A DNA stretch of 6,556 nucleotides, from NCBI GenBank assembly GCA_041743485.1, contig JBGTMR010000260.1:1-6556 (forward strand). Reading direction: 5' to 3'. Of this stretch, positions 1 through 6,246 are shown piece by piece. The number at the start of each line of letters is the position of its first letter. The first letter of the stretch is position 1. The position numbers and the translations under genes are program-made. The stretch comes from JANDLT01 sp041743485 (GTDB taxonomy: Bacteria > Acidobacteriota > Blastocatellia > Pyrinomonadales > Pyrinomonadaceae). The notes below the pieces were generated by a model, which saw nothing but the letters and a program-made list of their open reading frames with translations, was not told where the DNA came from and did not search any database.

Positions 1-2
1 AC

Positions 3-818
3 GCGGGCATCACGCCCAATGACACGCGCGACGAGGATGTCGGTGCTAACTTCCTGCAAAACTTTCCGACTTTAACTTCAGCTTCATCCCCCGCCTTCGA
101 TGGTGCGGAGGTCGCAAACGCCGGCGACGGCTCCGCCAAACCTCTGGGCAGCATCACCGTCAGGGGTTCGCTTAACAGCACGCCAAACACCGTCCACACC
201 ATTCACTGGTATTTCAGTTCGTCGGCACAGTGTTCCGCAAACCAACAGATGACTCCCCAACTCGCCGTGGGCAGAGTGGCGAACGTGCAGACTGACGCGA
301 ACGGCAACGCCCCGTTCAACTTTCCGTTCGCGTTCCCCGTCGGCGTGCAATCCGGCACGATTAACTGCACAGCGACCGACCCCGACGGCAGCACATCCGA
401 GTTTTCGGCGTGTTTGCCTGTGAATGACGCTCCCCCGCCGTTGTCGCTCTCCATTGCTGATGTCTCGGTAATGGAAGGCAATCGCGGCACGACAAACGCG
501 GCGTTCACACTCACGCTGTCGGCGGCGAGTACGCAGACCGTGACGGTTGGCTTTGCGACGGCGAATAGCACGGCGACAGCGAACGACGATTACATGCCAA
601 ATTCCGGCACAGTGTCATTCGCTCCCGGTCAGACGAGCCGAACGATGACGGTCGTGGTCCTCGGCGACACTACGTTTGAGCCGAACGAAACCTTTCACCT
701 CAATCTCACGACGCCGACCAACGCGACCATTTCACGGTCGCAAGCTACGGGGACGATTGCCAATGACGATGCCAAGCGTCGCGGCACAGGTCTTGGCAGA
801 CGCGCCCGGTTACGCTAA
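3..818 (+). CDS. Secreted beta-helix/Calx-beta protein, C-terminal part (5' end outside window)
   Basis: The reading frame is open from base 3 to TAA at 816-818, about 271 residues, so the start lies upstream of the window; the ATG at 249 is internal. The visible part begins with the motif GITPNDxxDxDxGANFLQNFP, which closes right-handed beta-helix domains of this type and recurs in the downstream gene near residue 1280. An Ig-like domain follows (about 80-425) with HWYFSSSAQC, FAFPVGV, NCTATDPDGSTSEFS and three cysteines that match the downstream paralogue. Bases about 430-773 encode a Calx-beta domain: SIADVSVMEGN at its start, then DDYMPNSGTVSFAPGQTS, GDTTFEPNETF and the closing TGTIANDD. 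Known Calx-beta domains bind calcium and occur in extracellular adhesins. The protein ends in a basic tail, KRRGTGLGRRARLR. A surface or extracellular role is inferred; the ligand is unknown. The neighbouring gene on the same strand starts 102 bases downstream and is a paralogue. Confidence 0.85.
   Translation, partial: AGITPNDTRDEDVGANFLQNFPTLTSASSPAFDGAEVANAGDGSAKPLGSITVRGSLNSTPNTVHTIHWYFSSSAQCSANQQMTPQLAVGRVANVQTDANGNAPFNFPFAFPVGVQSGTINCTATDPDGSTSEFSACLPVNDAPPPLSLSIADVSVMEGNRGTTNAAFTLTLSAASTQTVTVGFATANSTATANDDYMPNSGTVSFAPGQTSRTMTVVVLGDTTFEPNETFHLNLTTPTNATISRSQATGTIANDDAKRRGTGLGRRARLR
774..815 (+). other. Basic C-terminal tail peptide, copy 1
   Basis: The last 14 codons read KRRGTGLGRRARLR and directly follow the final strand of the Calx-beta domain (TIANDDA). 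Eleven of the 14 residues are identical to the end of the downstream paralogue. No hydrophobic segment precedes it, so it does not look like a PEP-CTERM, LPXTG or MYXO-CTERM sorting signal. Its function is unknown. Confidence 0.6.
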
Positions 819-868
819 ACCTCTTTCCAGTGTTTATACTGTGCGCCACCTCGTTTGAATAACATTTC

Positions 869-885
869 TGTTCTCTATGAGAACA
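869..885. promoter_or_regulatory. Palindrome in the intergenic region, possible operator
   Basis: TGTTCTC-TAT-GAGAACA is a perfect inverted repeat with 7-bp arms and a 3-base centre. It lies 35 bases before the ATG of the large secreted-protein gene, in the only gap between the two paralogues. The half-site spacing suits a dimeric regulator, and there is no T-run after it, so it is not a typical terminator. A -10-like TATACT lies at 835-840 but has no convincing -35 partner. The regulator is unknown, and a chance palindrome or an mRNA leader hairpin are alternatives. Confidence 0.3.
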
Positions 886-920
886 TGTTTCCGCTCCTAC
901 CCGCTTAGAAAGAAAACACG

Positions 921-3900
921 ATGAGAACCCGCAAGAACCTCACTCCATCCGCGCCATGTCCATTGACCGCAAATCAAACTACACGTCTCGTGATATTCAG
1001 CACCGTATTGATTATCACGCTTGTCATTCCGGCTTCTTCATTGTTGCTAACTAATTGGACGGTTGTTGCCGAAGCCGAAGGACAAGCCGGAGCGCGCAAA
1101 ACTCCGAAACGCATTTCTGAAAGTTTGTTGGTGAACAAACGCGCCGTTCTCACAAACTATGTCGGAGACGAGAACTTGAAAGTCATGTTCGAGCGCAATG
1201 AAGCGCGCCCTATCTCGCTCGCTTCGGCGGACTTTGACGAAGACGGCGTGCCTGACCTTGTTGGCGGTTACGCGCTTGAGGATAAGGGCGGCGTCACTCT
1301 TCATCGGGGCAATGCCGATGCAATCTACCCGAACAGTCTTGAAGCACAGAAGCGGAAAGCCGACAACACTTTCACCGACGCGCCTTTTCTTTCATCGGCG
1401 CGCATCTTCCCCGTTACCGCCACCCCCGACTTCTTGGGGGCGGGCGATTTCGATGCTGACGGTCATTGGGATGTGGTGACGGCGACGCGCGGCGCGAACG
1501 TCTTAGGTTGGCTTCCCGGCGACGGGCGCGGCGGCTTCGGTCAAGAGAGAATCATCAGCTTGCAGGGCGGTGTGACCGCGTTGGTCACGGGTGAAATCAA
1601 TCGCGCCGACGGGCTGACGGACATCGTGGTCGGAGTCGCGGCGGCGGGTGAATACGCGGTGGTAGTGTTCGAGAATCCGCTTGGCGCATTGCGCGCCCAA
1701 CCCGAATTTTTTGCCCTGTCTGCCGAAGCGACATCGCTTGCCTTCGGGCAGTTGGACGACGAATACACAACGGACTTGGCAATCGCCGCCGGACGCGAAC
1801 TGGTAATCGTACATGGGCGCGACCGTAAGTCGTCGCTTGATGCCGGACGGCAAGCGGAAGTGCGCCCGGCGCAAATCGAGAAGCAGGATTTTACGGAAAC
1901 GATAAAGTTGATTGCCGTCGGTGCGTCCGGCAAACAGAATGGTAAAAGCGAGATTTCGGTATTCACCGAAGACGGGGCGGTGCAGGTGTTGCACCGGGAA
2001 CTTGAGAAAAACACGTTCGCGGACAGTCCCGCGAACGTCTGGCGGCGCGAGACGGTGTTATCGAAACAGTTGCCGCAAGCGACGCAGTTGATGAGTGTGA
2101 CGGTGGATGCGGAGAGCGCGGTGGCGGCGGTGCTTCCGATGCGGCTCGATGCGGACGGGCTGGATGATGTGGCGATACTCGAACGCGGACACAGCCTGCC
2201 GAAAGTCGTGCGAACGACAATTCAAAGTGAGAGGGGCGTAAGTGTCGCGGGCGAGGAAACAATTTTTCCGTCGCAGAAAAGCGATACCCGTTTCGGCGAC
2301 GCGCCCGTCGCCACGTCTGCCCGCAATGAATCAACGTCGAAGCTTAAAGCTTCCGCCGAAGCGTCGCCTCAAATGCCTTTCGGGAGCGGCTGTCCGAGAA
2401 CTCCTATTGACTTCGGACAAACGATTAACGGAGCGTTAAGCACGACCGATTGCGTGTTCCTGCCCGGCACGCGCGGCGGCTCTTACTTTGACGCTTATTC
2501 TTTCAACGGCATCGCGGGTCAGAACATCGCTATCAGCATGTCGTCAACCAACTTCGACACCTATCTTTATTTACAGGCTCCCAACGGATCGTTTATCGCG
2601 GAAGATGACGACGGCGGCGACAACACTAATTCGCGCATCCCGCCCGACGGCGGTTTTATCACTCTCCCCGCGAACGGGACGTACACGATTCTCGCCACGT
2701 CTTTCAGTCCCGAAGTCACAGGCAATTACACGCTCGCATTGAGCGTCGAGAGTTTTGGCGGCTGTCCGGTCTTACCCATCAGGGTCGGGCAGACGGTGAA
2801 CGAAGCTTTGACCACGACCGATTGCATCTTTCAACCGGGAAGTCCGCGCGCCGGTTCTTACGTTGATACCTACACTTTCAACGGCGCGACGAATCAACAA
2901 ATCGCCGTCACGATGTCGGCGGCTTTCGACACGTTTCTCGTCATCATCGCTCCCAACGGAGATTTTCTTGAAGACGACGACGGCGGCGGCGGTACGAACT
3001 CGCGCATCCCTGCGGGCGGCGGCTTTCTCACGCTGGGTGCGAACGGGACATATACCATCTATGCGACATCTTTCAGCCCGAATGTTACCGGCAATTACAC
3101 GCTGACACTATCCGGCACGGGAACGCTTTCCACCGCCGTGACCAACATCAACGACAGTGGTTCCGGTTCGCTCCGTCAAGCGATTATCAACGCCAACGCC
3201 AATCAGGGTTCGGACACCATCAGATTCCAAATCGGTTCGGGTGCGCGGACGATTACGCCGCAAACCGCCCTCCCGATTATCGAGGACACGGTGACGATTG
3301 ACGGCACGACGCAGCCGGGTTTTGCCGGTAATCCGCTTATCGAATTAAACGGCACAAACGCCAGTTTCGTCCCGGCTGGCACGCCCGCCCCGCCCGGTTT
3401 GGGGATAAGGGCGAACAATTGCGTCGTGCGGGGCTTGGTCATCAACCGTTTCAACGGCGGTCAAATTTCTCTGCTCGGCAATAATTGTTTGATTGAAGGT
3501 AACTTTTTTGACACGGATTTGAGCGGCGCGAACGGTTATCGAAGCGAAGGTCTCGCCGTGTCAATCGCCGGTTCGGGCAACACCATCGGCGGCACGACTG
3601 TGGCGGCGCGGAACATTGTTTCGGGCGGCTTGAACGGCGGTATCGGAATACTCGGAGCGACCAATCAGGTGCGCGGAAATTACGTCGGCATCGGCGCGAA
3701 CGGTGCGACCTCGACGGGTGGCAGAGGCGCGGGCGTCGGCATCATCGCTGACATCAGTGACGGCAACGTCATCGGCGGAACTACGGCGGGTGCGCGCAAC
3801 ATTATTTCCGGCGGCGAAAACTCCGGTGTCATAATCGGGTTTGCAAGCGGCAATCTCGTACAAGGAAACTTTATCGGCACGAATGCGGGCGGCACGTCCG

Positions 3901-5273
3901 CCGTCGGTAATGCTATCGGCGGCATAGGTCTTCTGCTGGACGGTACTTCGGGCAACAGCATCGGCGGCACGACCGTCGCGGCGCGCAACGTCATCTCCGG
4001 CAATGCTTTCGCGGGCGTCACGCTCGGTCTTGGCGTAAGCGAAAATCTTGTACAGGGAAACTTTATCGGCACGGACGTTGGCGGCAACGTTTCCATCAGC
4101 CCCAATCAGGTTGACGGCGTGTATCTCGTCAATTCGAGTCGCAACACCGTCGGCGGCAGCGTCGCCGGAGCGCGCAACATCATCTCCGGCAATGCTTTCG
4201 CGGGCGTCGAACTCTACGGCGGTCCGACCGACGTAACGCCGGATGGCGAATCGCGCGGCAATCAAATACAGGGCAACTTCATCGGGACTAACGCCGCCGG
4301 AACGCAGAGCCTCGCCATCCGCCAACAAGACGGCATCTTTATCACCATCGTCACGGGTTCCGCCGAGAACTCTATCGGCGGACTCGCGCCCGAAATGCGT
4401 AATATCATTTCCGGCAATAATCGTAACGGCGTCTCCATCGGGATTTTCAATAACCGTGCCGTCCCCAGTTTGAAAGGGAGCGGGATGGAGACGCCGACGG
4501 GCAGCGGCGGCAGAGGCATTCTCGTGCAGAACAACTTCATCGGCACGGACGTGAGCGGCAATGCCTGTCTCGGTAACAACGGAAGCGGTGTCTTCATTGA
4601 CGCCGATTCAACCACCAATACCATCCGCAGCAATACAATCGCGTGCAACGGCACGAACGGCGTCACGATTCCCGATAACCGTAATCCCGGCGTCAGAAAC
4701 GAACTCGATGACAATTTGATATACGGAAATGCCGGACTCGGCGTTGACCTCGGCAATCCCGGCATCACCCCGAACGATCCGCTCGACACGGACGCGGGCG
4801 CGAACTTCTTGCAAAACTTTCCCGAACCCGCTTCCTTCACCACTTCTCTCACCCTTGATCCGGCGCATAAGAACTCGTCTTCCGATGACACCACGTTTGC
4901 CCTCGACCCCATCGAAACGAACAGAGCCGTGACGGTGAACTTTACTCTGCCGAGTACACCCAACTCAGACTTTACGGTTCACTGGTACTTCAGTACCGCC
5001 GCCCAATGTTCAAGTAACAACACACAGTCACCGGTTCGCCCCGCCGTCAGCGGCAAGCTGAACGTGCGGGCGGACGCGAGAGGAATCGCTCCCGTAGCCA
5101 TCTCCTTCGCCTTCCCCGTCGGTGTCACCAGCGGCGTCGTCAACTGCACGGCGACCCCTGTACAAGGCACGGAGGTGGGTAGCACTTCCGAATTCTCGCC
5201 GTGTCAGGTTGTGAACAACAGAAATATAAAGCGGCGGCGCACAGGGTTAGGAAGGCGCGGGCGAATACGCTAA
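921..5273 (+). CDS. Large secreted multidomain protein: FG-GAP-like propeller, two PPC domains, right-handed beta-helix
   Basis: This is a complete 1450-residue protein, probably exported; its ligand or substrate is unknown. The ATG is preceded by a purine-rich but weak ribosome site (AGAAAGAAAA). The N-terminus has basic residues, a hydrophobic segment at about 22-43 and a plausible cleavage site near AEA (about 50-52), which fits a signal peptide. Residues about 95-430 hold FG-GAP/VCBS-like blades with Asp-rich loops: DFDEDG at 104, DFDADG at 176, and weaker units near 224, 275 and 407. After a polar linker, two PPC domains follow (about 490-611 and 613-733). Residues 736-810 match the SGSGSLRQAI...IDGTTQPGF entry module of beta-helix proteins. 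The helix itself runs to about 1290 with recurring IGGTxAxARNxISGN coils. A three-cysteine Ig-like domain (C1363, C1409, C1428) and a basic tail (1437-1450) end the protein. No catalytic residues are evident. A cell-surface binding or adhesion role is inferred; a polysaccharide-active beta-helix cannot be excluded. Confidence 0.9.
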   Translation: MRTRKNLTPSAPCPLTANQTTRLVIFSTVLIITLVIPASSLLLTNWTVVAEAEGQAGARKTPKRISESLLVNKRAVLTNYVGDENLKVMFERNEARPISLASADFDEDGVPDLVGGYALEDKGGVTLHRGNADAIYPNSLEAQKRKADNTFTDAPFLSSARIFPVTATPDFLGAGDFDADGHWDVVTATRGANVLGWLPGDGRGGFGQERIISLQGGVTALVTGEINRADGLTDIVVGVAAAGEYAVVVFENPLGALRAQPEFFALSAEATSLAFGQLDDEYTTDLAIAAGRELVIVHGRDRKSSLDAGRQAEVRPAQIEKQDFTETIKLIAVGASGKQNGKSEISVFTEDGAVQVLHRELEKNTFADSPANVWRRETVLSKQLPQATQLMSVTVDAESAVAAVLPMRLDADGLDDVAILERGHSLPKVVRTTIQSERGVSVAGEETIFPSQKSDTRFGDAPVATSARNESTSKLKASAEASPQMPFGSGCPRTPIDFGQTINGALSTTDCVFLPGTRGGSYFDAYSFNGIAGQNIAISMSSTNFDTYLYLQAPNGSFIAEDDDGGDNTNSRIPPDGGFITLPANGTYTILATSFSPEVTGNYTLALSVESFGGCPVLPIRVGQTVNEALTTTDCIFQPGSPRAGSYVDTYTFNGATNQQIAVTMSAAFDTFLVIIAPNGDFLEDDDGGGGTNSRIPAGGGFLTLGANGTYTIYATSFSPNVTGNYTLTLSGTGTLSTAVTNINDSGSGSLRQAIINANANQGSDTIRFQIGSGARTITPQTALPIIEDTVTIDGTTQPGFAGNPLIELNGTNASFVPAGTPAPPGLGIRANNCVVRGLVINRFNGGQISLLGNNCLIEGNFFDTDLSGANGYRSEGLAVSIAGSGNTIGGTTVAARNIVSGGLNGGIGILGATNQVRGNYVGIGANGATSTGGRGAGVGIIADISDGNVIGGTTAGARNIISGGENSGVIIGFASGNLVQGNFIGTNAGGTSAVGNAIGGIGLLLDGTSGNSIGGTTVAARNVISGNAFAGVTLGLGVSENLVQGNFIGTDVGGNVSISPNQVDGVYLVNSSRNTVGGSVAGARNIISGNAFAGVELYGGPTDVTPDGESRGNQIQGNFIGTNAAGTQSLAIRQQDGIFITIVTGSAENSIGGLAPEMRNIISGNNRNGVSIGIFNNRAVPSLKGSGMETPTGSGGRGILVQNNFIGTDVSGNACLGNNGSGVFIDADSTTNTIRSNTIACNGTNGVTIPDNRNPGVRNELDDNLIYGNAGLGVDLGNPGITPNDPLDTDAGANFLQNFPEPASFTTSLTLDPAHKNSSSDDTTFALDPIETNRAVTVNFTLPSTPNSDFTVHWYFSTAAQCSSNNTQSPVRPAVSGKLNVRADARGIAPVAISFAFPVGVTSGVVNCTATPVQGTEVGSTSEFSPCQVVNNRNIKRRRTGLGRRGRIR
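2388..3117 (+). repeat. Tandem duplication encoding two PPC domains
   Basis: Two consecutive units of about 124 residues share GxCP, GQTxNxALxTTDC, a central FDT segment, APNG, EDDDGG, TNSRIP, GGF, ANGTYTI and ATSFSPxVTGNYTL. The first cysteine pair is C491/C511 and the second C615/C635, offset by exactly 124 residues (372 bases). PPC domains are non-catalytic beta-sandwiches found at the ends of secreted proteases and other exported proteins. The units differ at many positions, so the duplication is not recent. Confidence 0.85.
3576..4430 (+). repeat. Beta-helix tandem repeats of about 62-75 codons
   Basis: Five coils carry the signature RN(I/V)(I/V)SG, with the Asn codon at 3612, 3798, 3987, 4176 and 4401. 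The spacings are 186, 189, 189 and 225 bases, so the unit is 62-63 codons, with a longer last unit caused by loop insertions. GNFIGT(N/D) forms a second landmark in most units. Bases 3981-4019 and 4170-4208 are 39-base copies that differ at only one position, which points to recent internal duplication or gene conversion. Such repeats form successive turns of a right-handed parallel beta-helix. Confidence 0.85.
5229..5270 (+). other. Basic C-terminal tail peptide, copy 2
   Basis: The last 14 codons read KRRRTGLGRRGRIR, directly after the Ig-like domain and a short Asn-rich link (VVNNRNI). The peptide matches the end of the upstream paralogue at 11 of 14 residues. Among the codons for shared residues, seven differ silently and four are identical, so the similarity is not simply a recent DNA copy. 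No hydrophobic stretch precedes it. Its function is unknown. Confidence 0.6.
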
Positions 5274-5275
5274 AC

Positions 5276-5313
5276 CGCCACTGATGTCTGAACAGGCTTG
5301 GAAAACAGTGGCG
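5276..5313. terminator. Possible hairpin after the large gene
   Basis: Perfect 8-bp arms CGCCACTG (5276-5283) and CAGTGGCG (5306-5313) flank a 22-base loop, starting two bases after the stop codon. The position suits transcript termination or 3'-end protection. The loop is long and no T-run follows on either side, so a classical intrinsic terminator is not supported. Confidence 0.25.
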
Positions 5314-5336
5314 TGAAGCCTAAACAACCAGTGTCG

Positions 5337-5633
5337 TCAGTACGAAGGGCGGCTTGAGCCTAAAATGATTTCGCTTTGCGCGTTGATGACGCGCGGCGCG
5401 TCCTTTTGCGTCGTAATTTCGACGGGCAAATTCCAAGTCAATGGCTTGACACGGCAGCTACCTCCGGTGTCGTAACTGCAATAGAAAACTTTGAACGAGA
5501 CGCGGACGTTCGCCGTGCCTGCGGTGCGTGTGCTGGGTGGCAGACGCAAAGGCAGTTCAGGCGGCTTCGACGTGCGGGCAAGCGTTCGTTCTCCACGTGC
5601 GAAAATAGTGTCTCGCTTGACGACGTTTATTCC
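5337..5633 (-). pseudogene. Remnant resembling the C-terminus of a thioredoxin/NHL-repeat (NHLRC2-like) protein
   Basis: The minus strand is open from 5633 down to a TGA at 5337-5339, about 98 codons, with an in-frame TAA at 5634-5636 just upstream and no ATG; the only start-like codon that helps is a TTG at 5549. The encoded pattern is PPELPLRLPPST, then a strand-rich VRVSFKVFYC, a second Cys about ten residues on (GGSCRVKP), and LPVEIT. This resembles the final beta-sandwich domain of bacterial proteins that carry thioredoxin-like and NHL-propeller domains, recalled from family knowledge and not searched. Those domains are absent here, so this looks like a 3' gene fragment left by a rearrangement. 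The alternative is a chance ORF; the plus-strand frame at 5376-5660 shows no recognisable domain and I treat it as a shadow. Confidence 0.45.
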
Positions 5634-5650
5634 TTAGTCCCTAAAATGAT
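5359..5650. repeat. 11-bp direct repeats flanking the gene remnant
   Basis: CCTAAAATGAT occurs at 5359-5369 and at 5640-5650, 281 bases apart, bracketing nearly all of the minus-strand remnant. Shorter CCTAAA copies lie at 5319 and 5700. This could be microhomology from a deletion or insertion, or chance. Apart from these repeats, 5637-5731 shows no gene or convincing regulatory site; a weak ATGGAT/ATCCAT inverted pair lies at 5653-5676. Confidence 0.3.
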
Positions 5651-5731
5651 GTATGGATGAGTCTGAATAAATCCATCCCTTTCGGCGGTGGAATGAAATC
5701 CTAAAGTACGTGTATTTGACGTGTTAGAAAG

Positions 5732-5809
5732 ATGAACCAACCGCTTTACGCGCACATCGAGAAACTTGAAGCCGAACTAAAACGAATCAGAGGCGAAGCC
5801 GATGTCTGA
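5732..5809 (+). CDS. Possible 25-residue coiled-coil ORF overlapping the deaminase start
   Basis: ATG at 5732 to TGA at 5807-5809 encodes 25 residues, beginning MNQPLYAHIEKL. Hydrophobic residues L5, I9, L12, L16 and I19 follow the 4-3-4-3 spacing of a coiled coil, and the rest is charged (Glu, Lys, Arg). Its end overlaps the deaminase start by eight bases (ATGTCTGA), an arrangement that can couple translation of two genes. The deaminase ribosome site lies inside it. Against it, its own ribosome site is poor: AGAAAG directly abuts the ATG. It may be a leader or microprotein, the surviving C-terminus of a deleted gene, or chance. No family is recognised. Confidence 0.35.
   Translation: MNQPLYAHIEKLEAELKRIRGEADV
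5789..5793 (+). promoter_or_regulatory. Ribosome binding site for the deaminase
   Basis: AGAGG lies eight bases before the ATG at 5802, a good Shine-Dalgarno spacing. It supports this start, and the protein then begins as family members usually do, with a short acidic stretch before the first helix. The site sits inside the small upstream ORF. Confidence 0.6.
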
Positions 5810-6240
5810 TGACGAAGATTTTATGCGGCGGTGTCTGGAGCTTGGACGCATCGCTTTGCAACGCGGCGACGCGCCCGTAGGTTCTCTGATTGTGTTGAAC
5901 AAGAGAATCATCGCCGAAGGTATCGAATCGGTAAAGTCGAAAAACGACCCGACGGCACACGCCGAAATCGAAGCGTTGCGCGAGGCGTGCCGAACTTTGG
6001 AAACTATAGATTTGTCCGGCGGCACGTTGTACACCAACGTCGAACCGTGCTGGATGTGTTCTTATGCGATTCGTCAAACGCAAATCAGCAAAAGTAGTAT
6101 TCGGCAGTCGAAACGAACAGGTAGGGGGCGCGGGTTCCAAGTTCCCCGTTTTGCTTGATGAAAATCTGAAGCCGCCCGTACCTTTAATTGAAGCCGGTGT
6201 TTTGCCGCACGACTGTGAGCGTCTGTTAAGTGAATTTTAG
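5802..6240 (+). pseudogene. Nucleoside (cytidine/deoxycytidylate-type) deaminase, frameshifted near residue 97
   Basis: This encodes a zinc-dependent nucleoside or base deaminase of the cytidine-deaminase fold, presumably cytosolic; the exact substrate cannot be read from the sequence. Zinc and catalytic motifs are intact: H53-A-E55 (ligand and proton-shuttling Glu) and P82-C83-W-M-C86 (ligands). VGSLIV and SGGTLYTNVEPC also fit the family. As read from the ATG, the frame runs to TGA at 6156-6158 (118 residues), but after K97 it becomes Arg/Ser-rich and unlike a deaminase. Skipping one A in the AAAA run at 6090-6093 restores a family-like end (VVFGSRNEQVGGAGSKFPVL ... LPHDCERLL) to TAG at 6238-6240, giving 145 residues, a normal length. 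The shift may be a true mutation, a sequencing error or, less likely, programmed slippage. The start is supported by AGAGG at 5789. A likely IS begins right after the stop. Confidence 0.85.
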
Positions 6241-6246
6241 AAGAAA

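Noticed and set aside
869..885. LexA-type SOS box reading of the palindrome
   Set aside because: GTTC-N7-GAAC does not match the orientation of the Bacillus-type box (GAAC-N4-GTTC) or the alphaproteobacterial direct repeat (GTTC-N7-GTTC).
3561..4328. Long minus-strand ORF (255 codons) opposite the beta-helix
   Set aside because: It is Ala/Asp/Arg-rich with a repeat pattern that mirrors the coding repeats on the plus strand; no domain is recognisable and the plus-strand gene is clear.
3576..4430. CRISPR array or satellite DNA interpretation of the repeated segment
   Set aside because: The spacings are multiples of three, the units are diverged at silent sites and they encode beta-helix coils in one open frame.
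4262..4963. Minus-strand ORF (233 codons) opposite the end of the beta-helix
   Set aside because: Low-complexity Pro/Leu/Ser composition follows from the plus-strand codon pattern, and it overlaps well-supported coding sequence.
774..5270. PEP-CTERM or LPXTG-like sorting signal for the shared tail
   Set aside because: The basic cluster resembles the last residues of such signals, but neither protein has the required transmembrane stretch or the PEP/LPXTG motif before it.
5376..5660. Plus-strand ORF of 94 codons between the large gene and the deaminase
   Set aside because: Its composition is Arg-rich with no recognisable motif, and the opposite strand gives the more protein-like reading.
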